Positions 1 to 12,970 of a DNA stretch of 64,000 bases are shown here, piece by piece; the stretch's first letter is position 1; the number at the start of each line of letters is the position of its first letter. Position numbers and translations under genes: made by a program. The notes under the pieces are model-generated. The model saw nothing but the letters and a program-made list of their open reading frames with translations, ran no database searches and was not told the DNA's origin. The stretch lies in NCBI GenBank assembly GCA_016169945.1, contig JADLSH010000395.1, forward strand, positions 10,444,001-10,508,000, in the 5' to 3' direction. Source of the stretch: Trachythela sp. YZ-2020. Lineage: Eukaryota > Cnidaria > Anthozoa > Malacalcyonacea > Clavulariidae.

Positions 1-1333
1 GAACATGAGCAAATAAAACAGGCATGCATGGAATAACAGGGCCTTAAGAATTCTTCAGTGGGAGGACCATTAATGTAGAGGGACCTAGAGAAGAGATGGT
101 GAAGTGCATGAGGGGGCAAGGGATCCCCCCCCCAAAAAATTTTGAATTCTTGATTCTCTGTGGCTTGATTTCCTGCATTATAGTGACAGCTTTTAGTCTA
201 TCCCCTCTAGACAGAATTATTTACTTCGCACAAATTTATTTTTTGCAAATTTGACCTTGCATGAAATTTTTTCCTTTTATTTTCCTTTGTGCACAGACAC
301 CCCACATATGCATTTCAAATCGCACCTGAGAAATTTTAGGTAGTTTTGCGCACCCGTACTTCAGGTGCGGCTGGATTGCGCACCCAAGATCTTGTTGAAA
401 AGTGCCATACTCTGCAGTCAGGCAAAAGACATGGGGAGATTGTTTAGTTAACCTATTAACACCCAAAAAATCGTATGGCATCACAGAGTAACAAAACAAA
501 GTTGAGCACATTGGGCAATATTGCAGCTTAATGGGTAAAGAGAAAATCTACATTTACATTCAGTAGAAAATCAACATTCAGTACAGCAGAAAATCGCTAA
601 CAAATTCAAAATGGCAGCCAAGCGTTCCTGCACGAGATTAACCGATTTTTAGTTCCACTGTTTTGTATGATCTTGCTCCACAAAGAAAAAAAGGGAAGAT
701 TAATCAAGTAGAAAGAATAATTAGCAGGAAGAAAGAATTGCTTTTTAAACACATTTTGAGCAACAAATATTGAATATGCTGTTGTTCAAAGTTTGGAATA
801 AAAGAAAAACAATTCGGAAAGCTGTTCTTGCAAATTCTTTTGTAGAATTTATTTCAAAAGGTGAGTTTTTCATATTTATATTTTTTACAGTTTATATTTT
901 ATATAAAAATCATGAATATTTAAATTTGAGGTATAAAATATGAATATTTAATAGACAAGCCTCGAGGCAACGCCAACGCCGAACGGATATGGTATATATA
1001 TATACCCAAATATTTTTATATTTTATAGTGCATATTATATATATAAAGAACTCTTTGCATTTAGATTATTATTAAAATTTAAAAAGAGCATTTGGTTTTG
1101 GGTTTTTTTTATAATATTGCTTCTCAGCAACAGAAAAACATGGGCACATGAGGTTTTATTGGTCATTCCAATGCTGTCAATGTGTTTAATATTTATATTA
1201 ATACTTGTTTTTATATATATTTATATACATATATTTACCACATACTAGAAACAGGTTTCACAAACATCATATTCATAATCTATTTATTTTCTACAAAATA
1301 TCCCTAATTTTATATGCACACAGGAAAATAAAA
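1..1333. other. Non-coding AT-rich stretch
   Basis: No open reading frame with codon-like content or flanking splice signals is visible on either strand. The stretch holds A/T-rich DNA with a short C/A homopolymer near 126-140. At 428-540, sequence beginning ttaacctattaac and ending cttaatgggtaaa resembles a worn copy of the TTAACCCATTA-bounded repeats seen at 16-17.5 kb. Nothing else is supported. Confidence 0.5.
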
Positions 1334-4303
1334 GCTTGGGTTTTCTAATGAAGAGGAAGTAAATGTTTTTACTGACAATGATGGAACTCAGGTGGAAGAA
1401 GATATATTTTTGGAGTTTGACCCTGCCACAATCTTTATAATGACCAGTGCAAAAGATCCTCCTGTTCTCCCTGGTTCAGAAGTCGACAAAGAGCAATCAT
1501 TTTTTGCCTCTGCCTCTAGCGCAGTGGAAGGTATATTGTCTCCAATGTAAAACATGATGCAACTGTTTTGAACTAGAACATGAAATGTTTGTGGTTGCAA
1601 CTATAGTCTAGAATCGTAGCATTTTTATTGTATTTTGTAATAAATGTAATATATTGGACAGGCTTAGATCAGCCAAATTCCAACACACCAAAAGCACCAA
1701 AAAACGTAAGTGAGGAAGTTATAAGAAAAAATTCGATGGTGTATGGGCTTAACAAAAAAAAATGCTAAACTGACCACCTGGCTTTAATGAAGCAGCCTAT
1801 CATCTGGCAAATGAAGATCCAGATCTGTTGTATATAATCGAACACAATTGAAGACAAATGCTGACAGTGAGGCTCGCAAAACCTATGTCTTTAAGAAAAC
1901 ATCGCGATCCCACAGTGTTCACCTTGACAATATTAAGAATAAACTGAAAAGACGTAAAATCAGTTCAAGCGAGCGAAATGACAAAATTTCGTCTATCTAT
2001 CCAGATAGATTTAATAAAAAAGCAAATGTCATCAAAACAGCAACTATGCAACAAAGCAAACACTGTGAATGACTTTGCCCTGTGTGAAAGGCTCCAAGCA
2101 GAAATGCGAAGTCTGTTCAAAGAGAAAGATAGTCTGGAAAGTCAGCTTAAGATCTTGCAAACAAAGGCAAGAAAAATTAATTGTTATGAGAAAAAGAGAA
2201 AGCCTTCTTTGCCACCTCCTGAACTCCCTGGAAATTCAACCTCTGGATCAGTAGATATCAGAACTCTGTTAACAAACATGCAAAAGTCCACAGAAAGCAC
2301 ATCTACATCTCATTTACCTTCAGAAAAGCAAGCCCAATATTCCACTGAACCATTGAATATACAGAATGAAGATGACATGGTAGAAGTTTCAGTTACCATT
2401 CTTTCAAATGAAGAAGATCAAGATGTGATAATGAGTCCTTCAGATAAGCAAACCACCGTTAATGAGACCAGAGAAGGAACATTTTCATCTACTTGTGCTG
2501 TCTCTTCATCCTTGCCAAGCAACATACCAGATTATACTGTCAATAAAGAAGGGGAACATAGTATCACAGTTCCAGTTTCCACTCCTGATGAAGAAATACC
2601 AAGCAGCCAGCCTAGCAAAATTACTTCTAACAATGATGAATGTTCTCCTAGTACAAATGTCAACCTTTTTTTCTTGTAAATGGTCCTCGGATTGACAATT
2701 TTAATCAGGGGGCCAGGATCAGCGAATCAACTAAAGAACTTGTTTTAATTTTAAGAGCACAAGAACAAACAGCTCTGGAAAATGTTATAACAAAAGAAAT
2801 CTCAGGACATAAAATAAGGATAAGCAATTTTGAAGGACTTGACCTTGGCGAGTACAAACTTGCTAAAGCAGAGAACTACTGCCAATATCATGCATTCTGT
2901 AAAAGTGGCTGCAAATTAGAGAGAGTCAGCAGAACACCATGTATGAGGACTACTATATCATTATATAGAGGAGTTACTGATCACGATGTCATAAAACGAA
3001 GGAGCAAACTTCTTGTAAAAACGAAGGACCAAACTTCAAACGTTTGAGGGTCGGCCACAAGCAAAGAGAATCTAAAGAAAGAAGACCCAGAAACCTACAA
3101 ATACTTCAGCAAAGTGTGGAGAATTCGCAACAATCACATGGATTGCTCTCTTCCAAGCAAATATGTATTTTTTCTGAAATGTTGTGGAAAATCGGACTGT
3201 CCTCATCCACTTTGTTCAGGTAACTAGCATGCTTTCATATTTTTTTTCATTTTCATTTAATCACTTTATTACCAGAAAAATAGAGATAACATGTGGCTGA
3301 ACAGAGCATAGCCCCAATTGACATCATCTATCGGTTATCTTTTTATTTTTGCAGGTAAAGATAAAAGCGATTTAACAGACTATTCTCTGAAACCCTTTAA
3401 AAGGCTATTTTGCACCTCCCGAAAACCTGAAGGAAAGGGGTAAATATTTCATGCGTCTTCATTTTCATTTTTGGTCCTGGAATCTGTGTATGATCATGTT
3501 TTGTTGCAACATGGTATACTGTACTGTACGGTATTTGAATGAAAATAATGCATAATAAAGGAAAATGAAATACGAATAAGAAAATAAGAAAACAGGAAAA
3601 CAAATATACAATATGTCTTATGTTTGACAAAGTAACATTGTTCATTAAGTTTTTTATATATAAGATGTCCTTACATACAATGCAATCAAGCAACACCAAT
3701 GCTGAATAGTGGTTTATATTCTGTTGTTCTCTGGATGATGATTTCTTGTGACCAGTGTGGAGAATGGTTTCACATTAGTTGTATTGGTGTCACTGAAGAA
3801 GATGCTGCTAAGATGGAAGATGATGACAAGACATCACTGCCAGAAATGCAAAGAGGGTAAGAAAATGAATAAAAATTTTACCCATGACTATGTTCAAATT
3901 TTTAGTCCTAATCTTATTGATCTTACCTGTAGGTCCTTCTAAACGTCGTGAAGATTTAATCTCAACATGGTTCCCTAAAGGGCCGTCTTTCGAATTCTTT
4001 CCACTACCCAATGATCGACAAAACAAGACCTTGGGGAAGTGAATGCAAAGATTGCAAAGGAAAATGTCTGGGGCACTACATCATGTAGATGTGGATCAAC
4101 TGTTGCAATTGCACAGCAGTGCCAAGATAGTGAGGGCCATGCCACCATCGACTGTAATTGAGGAAGCATTTTCAAAAACGCCCAACCTAACAGATTTTGA
4201 AGATCTTGCGAAGAAGTGCTGCTCAAATGTGGTGGGATCATCTTTATCAGGTCGCAATCAACAGAGCCAAAGGAGTTGAAAAGGCAAAAAGGCTACATGT
4301 TTA
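1334..4303 (+). pseudogene. Broken multi-exon PHD-finger / Zn-binding protein of a multicopy family
   Basis: Exons read as about 1334-1530, 1662-1705, about 1803-3219, 3355-3439, about 3732-3856 and 3933-4303, most joined by GT-AG introns in matching phase. The central exon has a helical stretch (DFALCERLQAEMRSLFKEKD) resembling a UVR-type motif, then Ser/Thr-rich acidic sequence and Cys/His pairs (YCQYHAFCKSGC). The 3732 exon is a PHD finger: ISCDQCGEWFHISC, then HHCQKC in a shifted frame. The last exon gives FPKGPSFEFFPLP, RPWGSECKDCKGKCLGHY, PPSTVIEEAF and WWDHLYQVAINRAKGVEK, an order I recall from multicopy cnidarian proteins of unknown function. Lesions: a frameshift near 1850-2070, a one-base shift in a T7 run near 2666-2672, TGA near 3046, a shift inside the PHD finger near 3830, and shifts near 4027 and 4228. 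PHD fingers usually bind histone H3 tails, so a nuclear role is inferred. Confidence 0.6.
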
Positions 4304-5200
4304 AAGAAAAAGAAGAAATGAGTGACCTTTTTATAATTATGTTGTGTTCGGGTTAATATAAAAAAATATATGTTTAATATTTTCAAAAAGTTGTGATGAC
4401 CATATATTTGTTGTCGTACACCACAATTTCTCTCATCTTTAATCCGAAAAAACACTTTTTAATTTAATTTTAAACAAAATTTCAGAACCATCCATGTACC
4501 TTTATAGCAGGGCATTTGACTGTGGTTTCCGCCTGGCCGGCCAAGCATTTGACTATTTATTTTTTCAAAAATCAAATTCCCTGGAGGTTGCCCGGGGGGG
4601 ACTGATCGCGGTTGGATTTGACTCGTACATAAGTTGATCAGTGAAAACAGTAATTGCATTTCGAACTCAATTCAAATTTTATTAAATAAAATACAATGAC
4701 TTTACTTAATATGTTTAGAACTTTCTATACCTCATTAAATGGGTATGATGGCCCTTAGAATCGAGCACTTGGGAACCATCTGTGAATTTGTCTACTGATT
4801 TATTAAGGGAGTACTATTTTTTTTGCATTTTCAGGTAGTCCAGGTACCTAACTAACATGTGTAAAAAGAGTTTTTTGAAATTCCAACATCTTCATGTATT
4901 TTAAAGGCTTTTATTATTATTGTTTGAATAAGCTGATTCTGTTACTATGGCAATGGTTGTAGCATTTTTGTTTTTTTAACGGCTTTTTGCCCATTGTTCA
5001 ACTGAAACTGCCCAAATTAGCATGTATATACATGCATGTATATATGTGGTACATGACGTCCATACATTGCTATTACATTGCAGGCTTGTGTTTCAATTGA
5101 GTCTGATTCTGATTCTTGATGCATAGGTTAAAGGTTGAAGGAGAAAAAACAGTGCGAATTGAGGACCTAGAAATGTATCTCTTTTCTTCAAATTACAACA
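4304..5200. other. Non-coding spacer
   Basis: AT-rich DNA with no supported gene. A C/G-rich patch at 4525-4610 (gccggcc, cccgggggg) stands out from its surroundings and may be a worn transposon end. Alternating tatata/catgca runs lie near 5020-5045. Confidence 0.4.
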
Positions 5201-6551
5201 ATGGTCTGTATGAAGAGTAGATCTTCTTACAAAAGGAAGGAAAAGAGGTTTTCTGGTAAGCAAAGACACAAAGGAGAAGATTGTGACCCAACACGAGATC
5301 AAAATATGAGTAATGATGATCCCACGTGTGAATCTCCAAACACAGACAATGTTGATGGCTCAAACCCAAATAATGTTATTGGAACTTCAAGAGAAACTAT
5401 GCGATGTGAAAGCAGAAATGAAAATAATAATGACACCGAAGAAAATATCTGCAAATACAGGCTGATCCGTTTAGGCTGCGTACCCAATGCTGTCTCAAAT
5501 ATTCAACATGTGTGTGGGGTAGGTAAGAATTTGCCCTTTGTGCTTTATACCTTATCCTTCAAAACTGGTTTAATATGACATATGGTTTAAATTGTACCCC
5601 TGCAACCCCCTTTTATATCTGCAACAAAAGTTGTATAATGTACAACAGAATTGTGTAACATGTAAACAGTCTCAATATACATATGTGTCAATAGTTTTAA
5701 AAATGTTAAGGGAAATTTAACTTTGGAAGAAGATGAAAGTGGATGTGCTGGTCTGGTGTCCAAATTGTCTGTCACCTGCAGTTTGTGCAATGAATCCAGT
5801 TCTCTTCCAACTTCCATGAGTGCTACCGTTCAAGGGAAATCGCAGGATGTAAACTGCCGTGCCGTTTATCATTCAATTGAAATGGCAGTGGTTACAAAGG
5901 TCTGGCCTCATTCTGCAGCATCATGAACATGCCTTGTATGACAAAGACTGCATACTGGCAGCAACTAGACAATATCATGGGAGTTCTCGAAGAGGAAGTA
6001 AAGGAAGAAATGGAGCAAGCTGGCCAAAGACTCCGGCAGAAGATATCAGGTGAAAATCCGGAAGGTGTTGATGACTTACTGGATGTTGCTGTGAGCTTTG
6101 ATGGCACATGGAGACTGTTTGCCTGAAGTTTCCCTGGAGGTTATCAAACCAGTGTTCATTTCTCTTAGTCAAACAGAGTTGTTTCAAAGGTGTGTTCTTG
6201 GAACAACTCAAAACCAAAATGAGAGTTTGAATGCTCTCGTTTTGGGCTAGGTGTCCAAAGCACAAACACCAGGGCTACAAAGCAGTGCGATGTGCTGTAG
6301 CTGCCGCTGTTTCCCACTTCCATATTGGGGCAAAGAGTCGACTTGGTGCTATGAAACAGCTGTCCATTCATGCTGGGGATAAAACAAAACAAGCTTGTGA
6401 TGCAAGGGATGTGCAGCGAATGAAGAAATCTGATTTACCGGCAACTGAAAAAGAGAAGAAACGATGACAAGGAGATAAACTGATTTGCAAGCAATGGGAA
6501 GAAGCTCTTCGGGAAGCTGAAGGAGTGATGTATGAGGCTGGAGGATTTTGA
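5201..6551 (+). pseudogene. Mutator-like (MULE) transposase, internally deleted copy
   Basis: The first exon (5201 to about 5523) is basic and Asn/Ser-rich. After an intron, the second exon (from about 5711) reads GNLTLEEDESGCAGLVSKL with a Cys pair (TCSLCNES), then VNCRAVYHSIEM, FCSIMNMPCMTKTAYW and VAVSFDGTW. This is the N-terminal half of the Mutator-like transposase family seen in invertebrates (and at 41.1 kb here). Right after FDGTW the catalytic core is missing, and the sequence jumps to the C-terminal half: RCVLGTTQNQNESLNALVW, then CPKHKHQGYKAVRCAVAAA, ending at the TGA at 6549. Small shifts lie near 5885 and 6245. The copy cannot encode an active enzyme but could be a deletion derivative moved in trans. 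I did not find its terminal repeats. Confidence 0.7.
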
Positions 6552-8929
6552 ACTGTAACAAAAAATTTTAAAACACCAAGTAAATGGTAGGATTTAAATT
6601 ATCCAGGCTTAAGAGTTTCAAAATGTATGAAATATTTTCTCATTTTTGTATATTTTAAGCTTTAAGATATCTCGAGAACAATATTTATTGGATTGCATTG
6701 AAATTTTCAGAGAATGTCCCTCTCATTTAGCTTTGTGTTTTAAGCATAGATATTTTTGATTGAGTAAATATATCAAAAGTTACTACAATTTGACCTTTTA
6801 AAAAGTTGACTCCTAACTTCGCAAATCCATAACTTTTTTATTTTTTGTCAAACTAAATTCTTATGCTTAAAACAATAATCCCTATGTAAGTATTTAAAAA
6901 ATGTATAAATAATCAAATTCCATAATATACAGCAAGTGCAATATTTTCTTGAATAAAGCTAAGCCGGAAATTTGATGAACGGTGTAGAGCCACCTTAATA
7001 TAGCCTTTCACTGTTTGAAATATTTTCAGAATCTCCAGGGTCTAAGCTTTCTACTAATATATAGTTTGTGGGGGTTTGGATTTTTCATTTTTACTATTTT
7101 TCAGGTGTACTTCCCCCTTAAGGTGCATGAGTTGACTGGTTGAGCTACAATATTACTGTAGGTGTTTAATAAGATCATACACATATCTTCGAAGCATTTT
7201 TAGATTTTGTAATTCAAGTATTTTTCATGTTCTATATCTATCTAGGGGTTATGAAAGACCACCAAAGCCAACTATCACCCGACTGGAACATGCTAGGGAA
7301 GTGCTATGCTATCAGATGAAACCATATTAAGCAAATGGGAAGGCAAGGAATGGTGGATTTTACAACACTTCTGCACTACAACGTGGTTTGTCTGATGCGT
7401 TTGAGAATGATTGGGTATTATTGAAGCTATAGTATTTTGTGTAAATTGAAATTTAATGAGAAAGGTAAATGGTCATATACTCTAGAAAAAGTTTAAAGTA
7501 TCATGTGTTGTAGTTAAAATACACCCTTTAAACGAAGACACAAGAAGAGATGGATGAAATGTTATATTAACTCGAGATACTGAGACTGGTTCAGCCCACC
7601 TTGCCCCAAAGTAACTAAAATCTTAAAATGTTACTGAAAAAGAAATCTAGTGCAGAATTGTTGGATAAGAGTAATATTATATTGAAACAGATTTACGTTC
7701 TAGAGTTGATGGAAGAATATTTATTCAGAGCATATGGCTATGCAGACTGTTCTTGTATTGTTTTGATGAGAAATATGAGTGCCGTCACCTGTAGTATATG
7801 TCCATTGGTCGTACATTATTTAGTACATATAGCTAGTTTATAGAAACAAGCCAGATATTACTGTTCTCTGGCAGCAGGTAAAACAGGAAAATATTTGTCG
7901 AAAATGTAGCAATTCTTTTTACAGTATAGAATATAATTAATGCCCATTTATAATACATGCACATGTCAATTAATATAAGACAATATATTATATCTTACGA
8001 ATTAAGCATGTTATTTGTAGTTTGTTTTGTGTAATAGCAGTTCTTTATACTAGACTGTCCAACTGTATTGAAAGTATAAATGGAGTGCTGTAGTTCAAAC
8101 CTCAAACTATTTAGGTTTTTATGCATGCTTGTGTATTTTGAATCTATATTGCACCAGCCAGATATTATATTCGATTGTGTATAGACTATATTGTGACTAT
8201 TTTCGTTACTGTTGTATATTCAATAACAATTGGAACTGTTATGTGAACGCACTGATAGAGAAATTTAAACATGTGGAAGCCGATTTGATTGTTTTGGAAT
8301 TTGAGCAATTTTTACGCATTTATATAGGGAGACATTCAGGATCAAGACTTTTATCACTAGTGAAAGCAGATCAAATTTCCTGTTGCCAGGTAGTGAACAG
8401 GAAAATATACACAACAAGTCTATAATTTAATATCTAATTTTATATATTCTATCTTCTCTATTGAATCCTTACATAGTGATATCCTCAAAACCGACTGTAA
8501 GATCAACTCTACGAAGATTGGTCCAGTTGCAACAAAACAGTCATTTGTGATGCGTTATTTTTTTTATATCAGACAGATAAATCAAGACGGGTTTAGCTTA
8601 TGATATGAATTCAGCTAATAATTGCGTTCTTATGTGCATCATTTGCTCACAAAATTTATACACACTGTATATGTCAAATTTTGTGTTGTTATTTCTGTGG
8701 CAAGCTTTTGTGGCTAGCTACAAAAATAAATAAATAAAGTACTATGATAAGTGAGAATCTAAATATTAACATGTGAGCTTATTGTGTAATATTGTCTACC
8801 ATTATACACATTTTTTCCAGCCTCGTTCATTTTCTGGCACATGGTGCTTTGTTTTTATCGCAAATAAATTTAGCCTAAGCAACTAAGAAGCTGATTTGAG
8901 ATTCAATTCAGTCTTGCAGATTTAGTGAT
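6552..8929. other. AT-rich intergenic DNA with short repeat ends
   Basis: No supported gene. The string gagccacctta near 6988 is the reverse complement of taaggtggctc, which recurs at about 40550 and 55976, so it is probably the end of a dispersed repeat. At 7250-7430 one frame reads codon-like (YERPPKPTITRLEHAREV, then a TAA, then ARNGGFYNTSALQRGLSDAF). It has no splice signals or family match I can name, so I leave it uncalled. Confidence 0.4.
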
Positions 8930-9052
8930 TTTACTTGCAGATTTAGTAGCAAGTAATTGCATTGTTCGGTATGATATACAGTATTAAGATTTTTATATAT
9001 GAAGTATTTACAATTTACTAGATTTGATAAAAATCCTATTGGCGAAGAAACC

Positions 9053-9672
9053 ATGTCTGCCAATAGTGGAGAAAGTGATGACTTTGGTGATGACATATCT
9101 GATCAGACTATCCAGCCACCAAACATACTGTCTCCTACTGATGATTTTCCTCAGTAAGTATATGTAAGCTATCAACACAACCCTTAAAAGTTTGTTGTCA
9201 AACCTGTATTAAACAGGCACCCTCAGGAAGCAGGTTAGTGTCTGCTGAACAGAGGCTGTTATGGTATTATTAAGGTGGCATAAACTGATAAAGAGTTAGA
9301 CTTTCTCACAGGGCAAATATCCCCCATTTTTAGGTACATGTTTTAAAAAACTTGTCTTTATATACCATATGATTTATGTATGTACAGTATTAGTGTACAT
9401 GCATGCAACTAATACATACTTAATGCACAATTTAGATTGGATCCTGCTTTTGATTAACCGTTAATAGAGGACGTATTAAACATAACTATAAATGGAGATG
9501 AGCCTGAAGGTGGAAATAGCGAAGGAGGAACAAAGACAACGACATCATCAGAGTACATCTCTACCACAGAAGAGGTTACCGCACAAGAACCCATAAAGAT
9601 GGAAAAGTGTATTGTATTTACAGACACTCTTATGTCATTGATTACATCTATACATGGGAGTGTTTGTAAATG
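9053..9672 (+). pseudogene. Possible exon pair of an unrecognised gene
   Basis: From the ATG at 9053 one frame reads MSANSGESDDFGDDISDQT and runs to a strong donor (tca|gtaagt at 9153/9154). After 314 bp without coding signal, a second stretch follows an ag near 9467 and reads DVLNITINGDEPEGGNSEGG, then TTEEVTAQEPIKMEKCIVFT, ending at a TGA near 9672. Both are acidic, Ser/Gly/Thr-rich and look codon-biased. The junction phase could not be settled, and the 3' end runs into a LINE scrap, so the gene is either truncated or part of a transposon ORF1. I do not recognise the family. Confidence 0.3.
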
Positions 9673-9683
9673 ACAAACATCTA

Positions 9684-10101
9684 TCAAACTAGCTATCAGA
9701 GCTTCTTGAAGATTTTTCCAAACTGCCTTTCCAAATGGTTTATGCATTTGACAATCCTGATGATCAAATAAGTGCTCTCAACAGTCAAATCATTGAATGT
9801 CTTGATAGGCACACACCCCTTTGACGGACAAAATTCACTAGACCTCCTGCACCTTGGATTAAGGACACCGATATTCAAAGTCCCCAAAACAAGTGCAAGC
9901 AGAGTTGTTACGAAGCACACAAGAGCCCACTCAATGAAGACAATTGGAATAAATTTAGATGCATTCGAACCAATTGAAGAAGGTTATAAAAAAGGCCAAA
10001 ACTGTATTTGTAGAGAAAGTACTATCGTCAAAGAGACCCAAAGACGTGTGGAAAACTATTCATTGTACTTTGCATCCCAGTCCTCAACCTTTGTGTTAAA
10101 A
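9684..10101 (+). mobile_element. Non-LTR retrotransposon (LINE) internal fragment
   Basis: Reading across two frames gives FSKLPFQMVYAFDNPDDQ, LNSQIIECLDRHTPL, RTKFTRPPAPWIKDTDI and KVLSSKRPKDVWKTIHCTLH. This is the linker that joins the endonuclease and reverse-transcriptase domains in CR1/jockey-type LINE ORF2 proteins. Only about 140 codons remain; neither catalytic domain is present and at least two frame breaks occur (about 9825 and 9985). It is a dead scrap, distinct from the longer LINE at 34.0 kb. Confidence 0.65.
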
Positions 10102-11307
10102 TGATCTTGAATCCTTATCAAATCCTCTCGGGCTCTCATTGTGACCTTCCAGAAAAATGTGAATCCACAGTAATGCAGGCAGCAGAGTACATTGGCCGGT
10201 ACTTCATTTTCAGTTGATTTTCACAAATTAAAGTGTCTTGAAATTGCAAGCAATGAAGCAACATTGAAGTATAGTTATTGTACTTATTTTCAATATCGAA
10301 GTTTCAAAAAAGGTTGAAAACGCACATAAACTTGGAAAGTCAGTATTGGATAGTGATGTGGCATGAACCATGCTAAATTTCCACCAATATTAATTATCGG
10401 TTTGTTCAATCTTGTTCCCCGAGCCTGTGATCCTTTAGGATTCATCTTGATTTTGCCCAGTTTAAAAGCATCCCTAATCTTTGGCATAGTTCCTCAAAAT
10501 ACTGTCTTGTTACCCTAAGGCATACCTGGCATAGCTTATACGAGCGACCAACTGTTACGAGACAAAGTGAAATTGTCAGCCAGCCAGTAATGAATTAGAG
10601 TACTTGTTATGAGGTTATAAAAAGGGGCGGAATTTTATTGGGAATAGTGTTAAACTTAAACTACCGTTCACAAGACATTCTGAATTATTAAATTTTTTAG
10701 GAAAATTGACATCTTAATACATTGTTAGGCTTCTTGATTTAAAAGGGCAGACTAGGGTATCCTTATAGAGAATTTCAAGTAGAATTCGATGGTGTTCTCG
10801 GATTATATATCTATCATGCACAAAATGCTGTGCATAGAATACAAAACTATCAAGGATCAATAATTGAATACAAATTACTACATCTAAGAAATATGTCCTA
10901 ACGAAAAATGTTGCAAATTTTCAGGAACAGTATTCTCACTTTAATCCTTAGACATGTAAGAATATCAACAATGAGCTAAATTCTAGATTTATTATCTTTT
11001 AACTTTCGGTTTTCAATGCTTGTGTAACTATTTTGCCTTGTACATCTAAAAGAGCGTAAAAATTTGCACAACATAGTGGAATTTCGACCCAGGGAAAAAA
11101 TTGGAGAAAATCATTTCGCTCTGCACGTCTGAATTGGTCGAAACGAATTTCGAGAGTAAGAGATAATGCATGAGTCATTTGTTGGGAATGTGTTTTTATG
11201 TGAAGTTAGAGCAAAATACCCCATTTATGAAAATGCAAGAAAGGTTGTATTAAAAGTAAATCTTGTGTTGCAAATCCTGCAAAAAGTTTGGTCGCTGATA
11301 TAGTCTC
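10102..11307. other. Non-coding stretch
   Basis: No gene, splice-supported exon or structured repeat is visible on either strand. Composition is AT-rich and similar to the rest of the intergenic DNA. Confidence 0.45.
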
Positions 11308-11500
11308 ATGTTTATTTACCTTTACAAATCAAACATTCAGGTTTACAAGGTTTTTAACCGGAAATCGTGGAGGTTTTAAAGCAAGCCAATCAACGTCTGC
11401 ATTATCAAGTAGCAAACGTTGATTGGTTTGCTTTGAAACCTTGACAATTTCTCTCGTAAACCTGAATGTTTTAAGATGTTAATAAACGTAAACAAACATG
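11308..11500. repeat. Fold-back (hairpin) element
   Basis: The left arm (11308-11398) starts catgtttatttacc and contains aacattcaggtttac and gcaagccaatcaacg. The right arm (11410-11500) carries these as inverted counterparts: cgttgattggtttgc, gtaaacctgaatgtt and aaacaaacatg. The arms are about 90 bp with a loop of about 11 bp, so the transcript or single strand would form a long hairpin. Sequence to the right (11565-11610) repeats ggtcgct several times and continues to a ggttctactgta end near 11690, and ggtcgct also precedes the left arm at 11290. The hairpin may therefore be the core of a larger MITE of about 400 bp. Confidence 0.7.
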
Positions 11501-12774
11501 AAAAAATTGCTTTGAAGTTAAAATGGTTGCTAATGACGGGTAAATTTCTTGCTTTGGGACGCAAAAGAGTGGTCGCTGGTCGCTTTGGCAGGTGGTCGCT
11601 CACTACAGGTAATTCTTAGTTACAAATACTCTGTGCCAGGAAATGCGGTCGTATATGACAGGTGGTCACAAAACTCAGGTTCTACTGTACCCATGAAAAA
11701 TTAATTTTAATAAATATGAAAATATTAAAAGAAAAATCGTCAAGTCACTTACATATCGTAACTTAGTTATAGTACTCTTATCAGTTATCCTGATCTTATT
11801 TTAATTTCCTCTGAACTGAGTTAGTTGTCTAATAAAGGATGGAAAGTGTTTTGGCAGAGGGTTGATCTGTCCAGATATGGAAAAAGTCCACAGATACTAC
11901 ACCATCGATGGTTGGGTCTCTGTTTAAATTTAAGAACTTTACCAGGCCACGGTATCGTGTTGGGAAGACTTTCCGATTGCTTCCGAGAAATAGAAGCTGG
12001 AAGCTTCAGTGGACGGACTTGTAACCAGTTAGTTGCAGTAAAATGTTGTGGTAAATGATGTTGACCTGTGCATGTAGACTAAATTCACAGGCAACAATAG
12101 TTACTGTGCTGCGTGCATGGTACAAATACACACCAACTATATAATAAATGTAAACTTTAAAAAAATGTAAAGAAATTTCATCGTTTGAAAAGAGAATGAA
12201 GACAAAGTTACACCCAAACGTAAGTATTTATAAAACTATGGCTAAAACGCTTTTATTAATTATTTTATTAAAATTGATTGATCTGTATAAATAATTTAGG
12301 AATAAATATTTATCTGAAAGAGGGATATGCCTTTCACTATATATATTGTATGGGAGTGACTATGTGGGAAGCCACACCCAATAAAATGTATAGAGTCAGA
12401 GTATAATACTTACATGAATGCACTTTTGAGGCAGTAACTAGTGACCATTCAAATGTTGCGTGCATAAAGCTACCATTTAGTTAACACGTAGCTCTAATTA
12501 ACAGAAGAGTTACTGTCATTTAAACATGTTTTCTTAAGTCTTGACATCTTTCAACCATGTCCATGAATGTTTATTTTTGCACGAAAGAAAATTATCAGTT
12601 GACGAAGTTTACACAGAGTCAGAGAGTGGAGACACATAAAGCGAGGTAAACGAACAATCATTACAACATTTTTAAATACTGTAGCTACTCACTTTCATAT
12701 TGTAAAGAAAATGTTAGATCTTGCATGGTTTATTACACATTGATTATTGAGACTGCATGCATCCCCTTACGAAA
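11501..12774. other. Non-coding stretch
   Basis: AT-rich DNA without a supported gene. The first 190 bp include the ggtcgct-rich flank of the fold-back element. The rest shows no recognised repeat or exon. Confidence 0.4.
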
Positions 12775-12970
12775 ATGTTCTATAGAATCCTATAGAATAT
12801 GCTATAGAATATTCTATAGCACTTCCGATCCTATAGAATATTCTATTGCCATATTCTATAGCACTTCCAGATTCTATAGAATATTCTATTGCACATTCAT
12901 ATGAAACTTGCAATAGCATATTCTATAGAATGCTATATAATGAAATTGTATAGGATATTTTATAGAATGT
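12775..12970. repeat. Cluster of TATAGAATATTCTATAG palindromes
   Basis: About ten imperfect copies of the self-complementary string tatagaatattctatag and its half-sites (ctatagaat, attctatag) are crowded into 200 bp, separated by short words such as cacttcc. Each full copy is a near-perfect palindrome. A second cluster of the same word lies at 27190-27415, so the motif is dispersed rather than one local expansion. Confidence 0.75.

Noticed and set aside
1388..1600. Minus-strand 70-residue frame
   Set aside because: The plus strand over the same interval has the better exon with a donor in matching phase to the next exon.
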